64,000 bases of DNA from contig CAVRGL010000007.1 in NCBI GenBank assembly GCA_963720735.1, forward strand, positions 74,653 to 138,652, in the 5' to 3' direction. The notes below the pieces were generated by a model, which was not told the origin of the DNA, searched no databases, and saw only the letters and a program-made list of their open reading frames with translations. Every line of letters begins with the position of its first letter. The first letter of the stretch is position 1. This DNA comes from JBBRHQ01 sp963720735 (GTDB lineage Bacteria > Actinomycetota > Thermoleophilia > Solirubrobacterales > 70-9). Of this stretch, positions 55,484-64,000 are shown one piece after another. Both the position numbers and the translations under genes were made by a program.

Positions 55484-57488
55484 CTACTTACCGCTCCACT
55501 TCGGCGTCCGCTTGCCGAGGAAGGCCGAGATCCCCTCGCGCGCGTCCTCGGACTGGAAGGCGGTGGCGAAGCCCTGCTTCTCGGCCTCGATCCCCTCGTC
55601 GATGTCGGCCTTGCCGGAGACCAGCTTGATCTGCTCGACCGCGAGCGGAGCCTGACCTGCGAGGCGCCGGCCCCAGGCGAGCGCCGTGTCGAACAGCTCG
55701 TGGTCGGGGACGACCTCGTTCACCAGTCCTGATTCCAGCGCGTCGTCGGCTGAGATCGCGTCGCCGATCAGGTTCATCTCCAGCGCCTTGTTCGACCCGA
55801 CCAGCGCCGGCAGCCGCTGGGTGCCGCCGAAGCCGGGGATGATCCCCAGCTTGATCTCCGGCTGGCCGAAGGTCGCGGCCTCGGCCGCGAGGCGGACGTC
55901 GCAGGCCATCGAGACCTCGCAGCCGCCGCCGAAGGCGAGCGCGTTGACCGCGGCGATCGTCGCCACCCTCGCCTTGCCCGAAGTCGCGCAGCAGGGCGTG
56001 GCCGGAGTCGATCAGCTCGCGCCCCTGCGCCTCGTCGGTCATCGAGGTGAAGGCCTTGATGTCGGCGCCGGCGCTGAACACCAGCGGGATCGAGGAGGCG
56101 ATCACCATCGCCCCGACCTCGGAGTTCGCCTTGACCTTCTCCCAGACCTCGCCGAGGTCGGAGATCACCTGCGGAGAGACCGCGTTCATCGGCGGGTTGA
56201 CCAGCCAGGCGACCGCCACCGAGCCGCGCGTCTCCAGCTTCACCTTCTCGGGCTGCTCGCCCTCGTCGGGCTGCGGGTAGGGGTAGAAGCCCTGGCCCGA
56301 CTTCAGGCCGAGGCGGCCCTGGGCGACCAGCCGCCTCAGGGTGACCGGCGCGGCGAAGCGCTCGCCGTGGCGCTCCTCCAGCGCCTCGATCCGCTCCAGC
56401 ATCACGTCGAGGCCCTCGAGGTCGGCCTTCCAGAAGGGCGGGAAGAGGCCGCGGCGCGGATCCATCCCGGCGCCGGCCATCATCCCGACGTCGATGTCGC
56501 GGACGCTGGCGACGTCCTCCTCGAGCAGCAGGCAGGCCTCGATCAGCGCCTTGCAGGCGAACAGCTCGGCCAGCGCCTCGCCGTCGGGCTCGGCGTCGCC
56601 GGAGATCTGCGGCTCGCCGTCCTTGTAGAAGCCCTCGCCGCCGGACTTGGCGCCGAGCTTGCCCTCTGAGACCAGCTTCTTCATCCCCTGGTGGACGTAG
56701 AAGGAGTCGCCGTAGGAGTCCTTGAGGTGCTCGGCGACGTGGAGGATCGTGTCGAGGCCGAGCAGGTCGCCGAGGACGAAGGGGCCCATCGGCGCCGCGT
56801 TGGCGGCGGCGACGCCCTCGTCGATCGCCTTGATCGAGAGCCCCTGCTCCTCCTGGGCGCGCCAGATCTCGCCGACCGCGGAGTTGAGGATGCGGTTGAC
56901 GACGAACCCGGGGACCTCGCCGCAGACGATCGGCTGCTTGCGGATCGCCTGGGCGAAGTTGGCGGCCGACTGGGCGGTCTCGGGGGAGGTCTCCTCGCCG
57001 TAGATCACCTCGACCAGCGGCATCACCGAGGCCGGGTAGAAGAAGTGGAAGCCGACCACCTTGTCGGGTCGCAGGGTCGCCTCGCCGATCTCGGTGATCG
57101 AGAGCGAGGAGGTGTTGGAGGCGAGGATCGCGCCGCCCGGAGTGACCGCGTCGAGCTCGGCGAAGACCGCCTGCTTGATCTCCATCTTCTCCGGCACCGC
57201 CTCGACCACGAAGTCGACGTCGCCGAAGCCGGAGTAGTCGGTGGCGCCGGTGATCAGCGACATCACCTGCTCGAGCTGGGCGTCTGCCTGCTCCTGGGTC
57301 AGCTTCTCCTTCTTGACCAGCGAGGCGAGCTGGCCCTGGGTGACGCCGCGGGCCTTCTCGATCGCCGCGTCGACGAACTTCTGCTCGATGTCCTTGACGA
57401 CGACCGGGATGTCGGCGGCGGCGATCGCCTGTGCGATCTCGCCCCCCATGGTTCCTCCGCCGACCACGGCGGCCTTGAATACGAACAT
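55484..57488 (-). CDS. Multifunctional 3-hydroxyacyl-CoA dehydrogenase/enoyl-CoA hydratase, with one frameshift
   Basis: A fusion of about 667 residues. From ATG 57488 (GGAGGAG upstream) the NAD-binding half starts AAVVGGGTMGGEIAQAIAAAD; SNTSSLSITEI and GFHFFYPASVMPLVEVI mark the dehydrogenase, followed by a second 3HCDH C-terminal module. The C-terminal enoyl-CoA hydratase has VFSAGADIKAF and, in another frame after an extra base near 55976, VNALAFGGGCEVSMACD and LGIIPGFGGTQRLP. The order (dehydrogenase first, hydratase last) is the reverse of FadB/FadJ and resembles archaeal or Metallosphaera-type bifunctional enzymes. A base error is the simplest cause of the frameshift. Confidence 0.88.
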
Positions 57489-57586
57489 GTCAGCGGCTCC
57501 TCCGGGATTCTCTGGCTTGCGGGCGCGGAGGCTATAGACGCGGCGCCGGCGGCGCGGCACGGCCGGTGTGCGAGGCTGCGCGCCCG

Positions 57587-58363
57587 ATGCAGCGGATCCT
57601 CGACTTCGAGCTGGCGCTGGACGGCGACGCCGCCGAGCAGGTGGCCGAGCACGAGTGGGGTGCCTCCTTCCTCTCCCCGTCGATCCCGATGGTCTGGGAC
57701 GCGAACTGGGTGCTGGTCGAGCGCCCGGGGATGGGCGCGGCCGAGATCGAGGCGCTAGCCGACGAGCTGATCGGCGGGGCCGGGATGGAGCACCGCTCGG
57801 TGTTCTTCCGCGACCTGGATGAGGCCGCCCGCCTCGTGACGGAGTTCGAGGCGCTCGGCTGGAACGTCGAGCGCGACGTCGCGATGGTGCGGCGACGCCC
57901 GCCCGACCGCGGCCCCGGGATCGAGGTCGAGGAGGTGGGCGAGGCGCAGATCGAGGGGCTGCGGCGGGAGCTGATCCGCGACGGGCTGCCGCTGGTCGGC
58001 TCCCAGACGGCGCTGGTGGTCGACCAGCTGCTCGAATGGGACCGGAGGCTGGCCAAGGCCGGCGGCGATCGCTGGTTCCTCGCCCGCGCCGACGGAGAGC
58101 CGGCGGCCTGCTGCCGCCTCCTGGCCCGGGACGGGATCGGCCAGGTCGAGGACGTCGGCACCCTGCCCTCGGCGCGGGGGCGCGGCCTGGGGCGCGCCGT
58201 CACCCTCGCCGCCGCCGAGGCCTCGGTCGCCGACGGTAACCAGCTCACATATCTCGGCGCCCTCGCCGACGACTGGCCGCGGCTGATGTATTCGAAGCTC
58301 GGCTTCGACGAGGTCGGCGAGAGCTACGTCTTCCGGCGAACGCCGCCCGGTCCCGCTAGCTGA
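57587..58363 (+). CDS. GNAT family acetyltransferase
   Basis: A 258-residue protein from ATG 57587 (the longer frame start adds seven residues). The C-terminal half has the GNAT acetyl-CoA motif VEDVGTLPSARGRGLGRAVTLAAAEA, where Arg-Gly-x-Gly binds the pyrophosphate, and YSKLGFDEVGESYVF at the end. The N-terminal part is a divergent GNAT-like or partner domain. The acceptor is unknown. It is divergent from the beta-oxidation gene and convergent with the FKBP gene, overlapping it by eight bases. Confidence 0.85.
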   Translation: MQRILDFELALDGDAAEQVAEHEWGASFLSPSIPMVWDANWVLVERPGMGAAEIEALADELIGGAGMEHRSVFFRDLDEAARLVTEFEALGWNVERDVAMVRRRPPDRGPGIEVEEVGEAQIEGLRRELIRDGLPLVGSQTALVVDQLLEWDRRLAKAGGDRWFLARADGEPAACCRLLARDGIGQVEDVGTLPSARGRGLGRAVTLAAAEASVADGNQLTYLGALADDWPRLMYSKLGFDEVGESYVFRRTPPGPAS

Positions 58364-58844
58364 CGCTGAGCAGGTCGATCGCGAAGATCAGAGTCGCGTT
58401 CGGGGGGATCGCCGGCGGTGAGCCCTGCGGGCCGTAGCCGAGGTTCGGGGGGACGATCAGCTCGCGCCGCCCCCCGACCCGCATCCCGGGGATCCCCTGG
58501 GTCCAGCCCGGGATCACCCCGCCCGAGCCGAGCTTGAAGGTGAACGGCCGACCGCTATCCCAGCTCGAGCCGAACTCCTTGCCGGTCCCGTAGACGACGC
58601 CGACGTACTGCACCTTGATCGTGTCGCCGTCCTTCGCCTCGGCCCCCTTGCCCTTGACGATCTCGCGCTTCACCAGCTCCTTCGGCGGCGGCGTGGGGGG
58701 CGGCTCGAGCGAGGGCTTCGCGGAGAGGTCGGTGAGCTCGCCGGGGCTGGTGTCGGAGCCGCCGCTGCGGGAGATCACTATGGCGCCGACCAGGACAACT
58801 GTCAGCCCGGCGGCGACGATCAGGGTGAGGAGGCGGCGATCCAC
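58356..58844 (-). CDS. FKBP-type peptidyl-prolyl isomerase, membrane-anchored or secreted
   Basis: A 162-residue protein with an N-terminal hydrophobic segment (LLTLIVAAGLTVVLVGAIVI) and a Pro-rich linker, then an FKBP domain: GDTIKVQYVGVVYGTGKEF, SWDSGRPFTFKLGSGGVIPGWTQGIPGMRVGGRRELIVPPNLGYG, and IPPNATLIFAIDLL. The core aromatic and Asp residues of FKBPs are largely kept, so it should speed folding of exported proteins. The stop overlaps the convergent GNAT gene. Confidence 0.92.
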   Translation of the reverse strand: MDRRLLTLIVAAGLTVVLVGAIVISRSGGSDTSPGELTDLSAKPSLEPPPTPPPKELVKREIVKGKGAEAKDGDTIKVQYVGVVYGTGKEFGSSWDSGRPFTFKLGSGGVIPGWTQGIPGMRVGGRRELIVPPNLGYGPQGSPPAIPPNATLIFAIDLLSVS

Positions 58845-58893
58845 GGGCCGGGCATCCTAGCCGGGCCGCGAGAAGTGCCACCTAAATTGGGAT

Positions 58894-58930
58894 ATCCGGG
58901 GTGATCCGACCGATGATCCACGCCCCGGAT
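58894..58930. promoter_or_regulatory. Inverted repeat upstream of the FKBP gene
   Basis: ATCCGGGG/CCCCGGAT (58894-58901 with 58923-58930) with a 21-nt spacer lies 50 to 86 bases upstream of the FKBP start. An operator or hairpin is possible. The 58845-59045 gap otherwise holds only the terminator below. Confidence 0.4.
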
Positions 58931-59008
58931 AATGAGCGGGCTTTCCCACTCACTATTTCTTCGGGCCAATTCTCGTGACCCGGCGACCCGATCCTCGGCG
59001 CACGCAAA

Positions 59009-59034
59009 CTTCTGCTTTTCGTTCAAAGCAGAAG
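59009..59034 (-). terminator. Intrinsic-type terminator after the TauE/SafE gene
   Basis: A perfect 10-bp stem CTTCTGCTTT/AAAGCAGAAG with a 6-nt loop begins 12 bases beyond the TauE/SafE stop. On the minus strand it is followed by TTTGCG, a short U-tract, so it is one of the better terminators in the window. Confidence 0.65.
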
Positions 59035-59045
59035 GCTTCGTTCGC

Positions 59046-59819
59046 CTACGTCAACGCCACGACGGCATAGCGGACACCGAGCGCGAGGGCCAGGAGTCCG
59101 AGACCCCGGCGAAGCGCGGCCTCCGGTACGCGGTGCTGCAAGCTCGCGCCGAGGTAGCTGCCGCCGAGCCCGCCAAGCCCAAGGCCTATGCCGACCACCC
59201 AATCCGGCGCGATGCTGCCTTGGGCATCGATCGACAGAAGCGCGAACGTCACAACCCCCGCAAGTGAGGTGAGGAAGGTCGCCGCCAACGCCGCCGGGGC
59301 AACTTCCATGACAGTGAATCCCAGACCAACCAGGATGGGACCGAGGATCGAGCCGCCGCCGATACCGTAGATCCCTCCAACGGTTCCGACTGCGAGCGCA
59401 AAGCCGAGGATCAGGCGGCGATGGTCGCCGTCGCCCGGTCGGATCGGGGCCGGTTGGCCGACGAGCAGCCATGCGCCCAGCGGGATCAGGACGGCTGCGA
59501 TCACGCCGAGGAAGGCCTCAGGACCCGATAGCCACTCGACCCGGATGACCGCCCCGATGACCACGCCGGGGAGCGTTCCGAGCACAAGCATCCGCAGGAG
59601 CGGACCACCGAGCCGCCCTTGACGCTGAAAGCGGCCCAACGCCCCGGGGATGGCGATCAGGTTGTAGAGGAGGTTGGTCGGGGTCAGCGCCGGGTTAGGC
59701 GTGTGCAGGATGCTGACCTGCACGGGCACCAAGAACACCGCGCCGGAAACGCCTACGGGCGTCGAGATGGCCGCTAGGAGAAACGCAATACAAGCGCCGA
59801 GGAGGGCGTCGTCCAGCAT
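59046..59819 (-). CDS. TauE/SafE family sulfite/anion exporter
   Basis: A 257-residue membrane protein with eight or nine hydrophobic segments. The N-terminal half has VGVSGAVFLVPVQVS and TPTNLLYNLIAIPGALGRF; the second half repeats GGIYGIGGGSILGPILVGLG, the family's duplicated Gly-rich signature. TauE/SafE proteins move sulfite, sulfoacetate or related anions out. No neighbour shows a sulfur pathway. The upstream flank is the IS1182-type element, whose end lies 64 bases before the start, so the promoter may be partly IS-derived. Confidence 0.88.
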   Translation of the reverse strand: MLDDALLGACIAFLLAAISTPVGVSGAVFLVPVQVSILHTPNPALTPTNLLYNLIAIPGALGRFQRQGRLGGPLLRMLVLGTLPGVVIGAVIRVEWLSGPEAFLGVIAAVLIPLGAWLLVGQPAPIRPGDGDHRRLILGFALAVGTVGGIYGIGGGSILGPILVGLGFTVMEVAPAALAATFLTSLAGVVTFALLSIDAQGSIAPDWVVGIGLGLGGLGGSYLGASLQHRVPEAALRRGLGLLALALGVRYAVVALT

Positions 59820-59882
59820 CGGCGGAGAGTATTCGCGGCGGCGGCGTGCGGAGCGCTGTCACGACCTGGACGCGGAGCACTG

Positions 59883-61355
59883 CTTTCCATGGAGCCTGTT
59901 GCGAAAACCCACCGCGGCGCCGGCGAAACGAAGCAGTAACGGTGAGTGATCGAGGATCGAGACCCCGAAGCTCCCGATCAGGCCGCCTGGGGCCTCAAAC
60001 CGGCCGAATAGAGCTTCAGCAGGTTGTGGGTTGCGGCCGTCAGACGCCACTCGGCGCGGCAAGCGGATAAGCCTCGGCGTGAGAACTTCGCGACTCTCTG
60101 TCTCAGTTTCATCTGGGCGAAGACCGGCTCGATCATCTGCTGTCTTCGCCGGTAGGCCGCCTCGGCGTCGGGCTCTTTGAGCCGGCGTCGCATCCGTTCG
60201 TAGTCGGGGCCGGATCTGATCTTCGCCGGTGCCTTTCGGCTGTCGGCGTCGGGCGGGCAGTAGACGGTGATTCCGCGAGCTTCGAGCGAGTCGATCTGCG
60301 GTCGGTTCCAATAGCCGGCGTCGGCGAGCGCGACTTCGGGCCGCTCGTCGATCCCGGCCTTTTCGAGCTCGGCCTGCGCGGCCTTTGCCATCGGCTCGAG
60401 ACGGTGGCGCTCATTGCCTCCGGTGATCACCTCGGCGGCGACGATCAGCTGGCCTTCGGTCGCGACCGCCTGGGCGGTGTAGCCCTGGATGAAGCCGTGG
60501 CGGGTCTTGACCGCCCGCGAGTCGGGGTCGGTGATGTTGATGCGGCGCTTTGCCTTGTCGGGCAGCGGCCGCGGCTTCGGCGGGTTGTTCTTGCGGACGT
60601 AGCCGGTGGCGGCGGTGTGCTCGGCCATCGCCTGCTCCCAAGCGGCCATCTCCGCCTGCTTGGCCTCGTGTTCTTGGTCGAGGCGGCGCTTTGCCTCGCG
60701 CAGCTTCTGGCGGCGGCTGTTTCGGTCGCCGGGCAGCTCGTCGCCGCGCTTGTCGCCGAACTTTTCGTCCTCGGCGGCGTCGACCTCGGCGGCCTCTTCG
60801 AGGATCTCCTTCGCGAGCTGCTCATAGGTGCGGTTCTGGCGATCGGCGGCGTTCGCCTGGATCCGGGTGCCGTCGAGGGCGATCGTCCCAACGCTGACCA
60901 GGCCGGCCTTGGCGCAGAGGACCAGGACCTCGCTGAAGAGCTCGGCGAGCTCGTTCTCATGGCGGGACCGAAAGCGCGCGATCGTCGAGTGATCAGGCGT
61001 TTGGTTGGCGGCGATCACGCGGAAGGCGATGTCCTCAGTCAGGCGCTTTTCGATCCGCCGAGAGGAGCGCTCGCCGACCGAGTAGGAGTAGAGGAGAAGC
61101 GCGACCATCATCTCCGGGTCGTGGGCGGCGCGGCCCCAGCCGTCGTCGCGGTAGTTGGAAAAGAACGGCTCGAGGTTCATCTCCGAGACGGCGTCCAGGA
61201 CGAACCAGGCGAGGTGATCTTCGGCCAGCCACTCGCGCATGTCGGCGGGCAGGAGCAGCTGTTGGTCGCGGTCGCATGAGAGGAAGTTCTGGCTCATGCG
61301 GGGGATGCTCCGGGCGGCGGCGGACGGAGGTTTGTGCGACAGGCTCCATGCAAAG
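59883..61355 (-). mobile_element. IS1182-family insertion sequence
   Basis: The element is bounded by imperfect inverted repeats of about 27 bp. The left end CTTTCCATGGAGCCTGT and the right end (reverse complement) CTTTGCATGGAGCCTGT match over 23 of 27 positions. A single transposase gene fills most of it. I could not define a clear target duplication, so the exact ends are approximate by a few bases. It separates the TauE/SafE gene from the DHFR-like gene. Confidence 0.8.
59978..61297 (-). CDS. IS1182-family transposase
   Basis: A 439-residue transposase from ATG 61297 (longer frames read through the inverted repeat). It opens MSQNFLSCDRDQQLLLP, with the DUF772-type N-terminal domain (DPEMMVALLLYSYSVGERSSRRIEKR, HSTIARFR). 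The catalytic DDE core has Asp in TIALDGTRIQANA, Asp in VALADAGYW and Glu in EPVFAQMKLRQ. A charged coiled coil lies between. All three residues are present, so it may be functional. Confidence 0.93.
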   Translation of the reverse strand: MSQNFLSCDRDQQLLLPADMREWLAEDHLAWFVLDAVSEMNLEPFFSNYRDDGWGRAAHDPEMMVALLLYSYSVGERSSRRIEKRLTEDIAFRVIAANQTPDHSTIARFRSRHENELAELFSEVLVLCAKAGLVSVGTIALDGTRIQANAADRQNRTYEQLAKEILEEAAEVDAAEDEKFGDKRGDELPGDRNSRRQKLREAKRRLDQEHEAKQAEMAAWEQAMAEHTAATGYVRKNNPPKPRPLPDKAKRRINITDPDSRAVKTRHGFIQGYTAQAVATEGQLIVAAEVITGGNERHRLEPMAKAAQAELEKAGIDERPEVALADAGYWNRPQIDSLEARGITVYCPPDADSRKAPAKIRSGPDYERMRRRLKEPDAEAAYRRRQQMIEPVFAQMKLRQRVAKFSRRGLSACRAEWRLTAATHNLLKLYSAGLRPQAA

Positions 61356-61463
61356 GGGAGGCCGGCACAGGTTCGGTCCCCGCCGCCGATGGTCACAGCG
61401 TGAACCAGATCGGGACATGGGCCTGTCGGTGGGCCGCAGGGGCGGGAGACTCGGACCGCGGTA

Positions 61464-62060
61464 TCAGTCCGACTCATCGCGGGCGCGCCCGTAGCGCTCG
61501 TAGATCACGCGCGAGCCGAACGTCCGGGTCTCGATCAGGTCAAGCGGGACGTCTTCGGTGACCGGCGGCAGGAACGGCGTGCCGCCACCGATGACGACCG
61601 GATTGCGGAACATGCGCAGCTCGTCGACGAGGCCGAGCTCGATCGCCGCCGCGGCCAGGCCGGCGCCGCCGATCGAGACGTCCTTGTCAGTCGCGTCGAG
61701 CGCCGCAGCAACCTCCTCGGCCACCGACGCCTCGGCGAGCCGGGCGTTGCCCTGGACGCTGTCGAGCGTGCGGCTGAAGACGACCTTCGGGATCGCGCCC
61801 CAGACCTCGGCGAACGCGGCCGCCACTTCTGCTGGAACTGGCGCTCGAGGATCCCCGAGCTCGTTGTCCCGCATCGACGGATCCGTCTCCCACACCAGCA
61901 TCGTCTCGTAGAGCCTGCGGCCCAACAGATAGGCACCGAGCTCGCGTACCTGCTCGAGGTGGAAACGAAACAGCTCGTCGCTGGGGGGGGTCCACTCGAA
62001 CCCGCCCTTGCGGTCGGCGATATAGCCGTCCACCGAGACACTCATCGAGTAGATCAACAT
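61464..62060 (-). CDS. Dihydrofolate reductase-fold (RibD C-terminal type) protein
   Basis: A 198-residue reductase-fold protein: MSVSVDGYIADRKG at the N-terminus, LGAYLLGRRLYETM, PKVVFSRTLD, VSIGGAGLAAAAIELGLVDELRMF and NPVVIGGGTPFLPP. This is the pattern of RibD-C/YyaP-like NADPH-binding proteins that are homologous to DHFR but do not necessarily reduce folate. It is not part of the folate operon. It lies beyond the IS1182 end at 61355. Confidence 0.87.
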   Translation of the reverse strand: MLIYSMSVSVDGYIADRKGGFEWTPPSDELFRFHLEQVRELGAYLLGRRLYETMLVWETDPSMRDNELGDPRAPVPAEVAAAFAEVWGAIPKVVFSRTLDSVQGNARLAEASVAEEVAAALDATDKDVSIGGAGLAAAAIELGLVDELRMFRNPVVIGGGTPFLPPVTEDVPLDLIETRTFGSRVIYERYGRARDESD

Positions 62061-62271
62061 GGCTTCAGCTCGTCGGGCCGGAGCGAGCGATGATGATCGT
62101 GATGAAGTTCACCATTGAGCTTGACATCGGGCTCTCCTTCCTTCTGCAGGCTGCTCTGCCACAGCTAGTGACCGATCGCGAGACGAAAACTCATCGTCGT
62201 GGGCGGTCCAAGCGATCGTACGGCCATTACCGACGCCGCACTGAGATCCCGGAAGCGGCAACGCTACTGGC

Positions 62272-62685
62272 ATGGATATTCAAGCATCGCCACCATTGCG
62301 GTGATCGCGCCAGATCCGCAAAAGAGCCGCGAGCTGTTCATCGATCGCTGGGTCTCCCGCTCGAGGCGAGTCCCGGCAGCGACAACTCCACAGCGAGCGG
62401 GTGGAGGGCAGCAAGCACTTCGGGGTGTGGCCGCTGTCGGAGGCCGCTGAGGCGTGCTTCGGTACACGGGACTGGCCGGCGGATCGCACCGTCCCGCAGA
62501 TGAGCGTGGAGTTTGAGGTGCGCGACCCAGACGCTGTTCAGTCGGCCGCCGACGAACTGCGCCAGCGAGGATTTGCCCTGCTGCACGACAGGCGCGAGGA
62601 ACCGTGGGGCCAAACGGTGGCTCGGCTTCAATCGGAAGAAGGCTTGATCATCGGGATCTCGTTCGCGCCCTCGCTGCACGACTGA
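62272..62685 (+). pseudogene. VOC family protein, frameshifted
   Basis: Three frames give one glyoxalase-fold protein: IATIAVIAPDPQKSRELFID, then after about 62345 LGLPLEASPGSD, then after about 62395 VEGSKHFGVWPLSEAAEACFGT and MSVEFEVRDPDAVQSAADELRQRG. It ends with EEPWGQTVARLQSEEGLIIGIS. The start is uncertain (the ATG at 62272 is in a different frame from the first segment). Two or three single-base indels are needed. Function, if intact, would be a resistance or dioxygenase-like protein. Confidence 0.65.
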
Positions 62686-62719
62686 CCAGATCACGGCCGC
62701 CGTGGAAGGCGGAGAGCAC

Positions 62720-63913
62720 TCAAAGCGGATTCAGGTCGGCCAGGCACTCGATCAGGCGCGGCTCGGGCTCCTCGTCGTCGATCACCACCGCGGTGCCCGG
62801 CCAGGCGTAGCGGCAGTAGCGGGCGTAGGCGGCGCGCGAGCTGAGGTCGGGCTCGTAGATCCAGGAGCCGGTGTTCCAGTAGCGCACCCGCCCGTCGGCG
62901 CTGGCGCGGACGTCGGCGAGCGGCTGGTGGGTGTGGGCGAAGACGATCTTCTCCGCCTCCTGCGCCCAGCCGAGGTTGGCGACCACCTTGGCGAAGGCCT
63001 CGAGCGCGTTGGTGGAGGGATCGGAGGCGGAGATCACCGACGCCTTCGGGTAGACCGGATGCCCGATCGCCGCCTCCGGGGTGGGGGCCTCGCGGCGCTG
63101 GCGCTCGGTCTCCTCGTGCAGGACCGAGCGGAAGTGCTCCTCGCTCGGCATCGCGTCCCCCTCCCGGGGGCCGGCGCCGCGCTCCCGGACCCGCGCCGCC
63201 AGCTCCCTCGCAGCTCGCAGCGGCAGGGTCGCCGCCGCGCCCAGCTTCCCGGCCCGCTGCACGGCGCGGAAGACGTTCTGCTGGGCGTGGGTGCCGTGCG
63301 GCATCTGCGCGGCCACATACAGCCATTCGGTCAGCAGCGTGATCACCGACTCGTAGTCCTCGATCGTCTTCGGGTCCTCGGGGCCGCCGGTGGCGATCCC
63401 CCACAGCGTCTTGGTCAGCATCCGCGAGCCGCGCGAGCCCGAGAGCCGGGCGTGGGGGTCGAGGTAGTGGCCGTGGGTGAGGAGGACGTCGGCGAAGCGG
63501 TAGGTCGGGTAGGCGATCTCGATCTCGATCCCGGGGAGGCGGCGCTCGAGGAAGGCGCGGAAGTAGGAGTGCTCCGGGTCGTAACGCGAGTCGCCCGGCG
63601 AGCGCCCCGAGGAGATCTCGGCCTCGAGCCGGTTCTCGGCGTCGCGGTAGACGAAGTGGTGGTCGTGGTTGCCGGCGAGGAAGACGACCCGCCTGCCCTT
63701 GAGCTTCTCCGCGGCAAGCCCGAACAGCCCGTCGGCGGCGGCGTAGGCCTCGGCGACCGAGGCAAATAGGAAGTCGAAGAGATCGCCGAGGATGATCAGC
63801 TCGTCGATCCCCTCGAGATGCGGAGCAAGCCGCTCCAGCGTCTGCTCCTCGGCCAGCAGGTCGCGCCCGGTCCAGGCGCCGAAGTGGGTGTCGGAGATCG
63901 CCAGGGCTCGCAT
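62720..63913 (-). CDS. Metallophosphoesterase (calcineurin-like)
   Basis: A 397-residue binuclear-metal phosphoesterase. Metal ligand motifs appear in order: ISDTHFG (D8, H10), LGDLFDFL (Asp), AGNHDHHF (Asn-His), LLTHGHYLDP (His) and FAHTHQPLA (His-His). It is longer than UDP-diacylglucosamine hydrolases, with an insert of about 120 residues (near 160-290) between the HGH and HTH motifs. Its substrate is unknown; nucleotide or lipid phosphodiesters are possible. No signal peptide. The next gene begins before the window end. Confidence 0.88.
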   Translation of the reverse strand: MRALAISDTHFGAWTGRDLLAEEQTLERLAPHLEGIDELIILGDLFDFLFASVAEAYAAADGLFGLAAEKLKGRRVVFLAGNHDHHFVYRDAENRLEAEISSGRSPGDSRYDPEHSYFRAFLERRLPGIEIEIAYPTYRFADVLLTHGHYLDPHARLSGSRGSRMLTKTLWGIATGGPEDPKTIEDYESVITLLTEWLYVAAQMPHGTHAQQNVFRAVQRAGKLGAAATLPLRAARELAARVRERGAGPREGDAMPSEEHFRSVLHEETERQRREAPTPEAAIGHPVYPKASVISASDPSTNALEAFAKVVANLGWAQEAEKIVFAHTHQPLADVRASADGRVRYWNTGSWIYEPDLSSRAAYARYCRYAWPGTAVVIDDEEPEPRLIECLADLNPL

Positions 63914-63931
63914 CGATGCGGGGGGCTCCGC

Positions 63932-64000
63932 CTAGGCCTTCGCCAGGTCCCTCAGCAGACCGCGGACCTCGTCCTCGTCGAGGCCCTGCGCGGCCAGTCT
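63932..64000 (-). CDS. C-terminal end of an unidentified protein (cut by window edge)
   Basis: The last 22 codons before a TAG (complement of 63932-63934) read RLAAQGLDEDEVRGLLRDLAKA, a charged helix-like tail. It lies 18 bases upstream of the metallophosphoesterase start and may be co-transcribed with it. Too short to identify. Confidence 0.5.
   Translation of the reverse strand, partial: RLAAQGLDEDEVRGLLRDLAKA

Noticed and set aside
59870..61370. Target-site duplication of the IS1182-type element
   Set aside because: Bases flanking the inverted repeats do not match convincingly, so none is claimed.

Overview
The window is very GC-rich, has no rRNA, CRISPR array or convincing tRNA, and uses many GTG and TTG starts. 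Gene content (DisA, ClpC, RadA, GreA, CoaX, the folate genes, FtsH, TilS, GlnK-AmtB, HxlR and LLM-F420-type enzymes) and protein style fit a high-GC actinobacterium. My best guess is the Thermoleophilia/Solirubrobacterales; that assignment is inference from gene order and style, not from a marker tree.

Region 1 (1-31 kb) is a long housekeeping stretch, mostly minus strand. Right to left it runs tilS, hpt, ftsH, [amine oxidase, NTF2-like, folP, folB, folK], coaX, dus, an epoxide-hydrolase-like gene, greA, FHA gene, lysS, alpha/beta hydrolase, tatA, clpC, a Tat/DUF4331/nickel-transporter operon, an aldo-keto reductase, radA, an MFS pump and the start of disA. Small plus-strand islands sit inside it: a delta-60 repeat protein, two secreted paralogues, a GST-like gene, a diguanylate cyclase plus cupin, and an LLM oxidoreductase. 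One IS481-type element (15847-16917, CCTAGG target duplication) has landed exactly on the greA stop codon.

Region 2 (31-45 kb) holds a MerR-adenylyl cyclase fusion behind a structured leader, the amtB-glnK nitrogen operon, an M14 peptidase/acyltransferase/epimerase/coiled-coil cluster, a striking 165-nt hairpin element (38861-39025), a nucleoside phosphorylase, a second coiled-coil protein, a 1013-residue cell-wall hydrolase mosaic and a lipase.

Region 3 (45-50.4 kb) has an HxlR regulator facing a drug-efflux MFS gene, then an SRPBCC gene, a cNMP-binding/flavin oxidoreductase fusion and a UBP-type zinc finger gene. Every gene here except the HxlR regulator is cut by several single-base indels.

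Region 4 (50.7-64 kb) is accessory metabolism: LysR, HAD/SnoaL, VOC, a sirtuin, a TolB-like propeller, a multifunctional beta-oxidation protein (one frameshift), GNAT, FKBP, TauE/SafE, an IS1182-type element, a DHFR-like reductase, a broken VOC gene and a metallophosphoesterase.

Functional threads: cyclic nucleotide signalling is dense, with a c-di-AMP synthase (DisA), a GGDEF protein, an adenylyl cyclase and a cNMP-binding fusion. A TatA gene lies near a small predicted Tat substrate. Folate biosynthesis is one tightly overlapped operon without folE in view.
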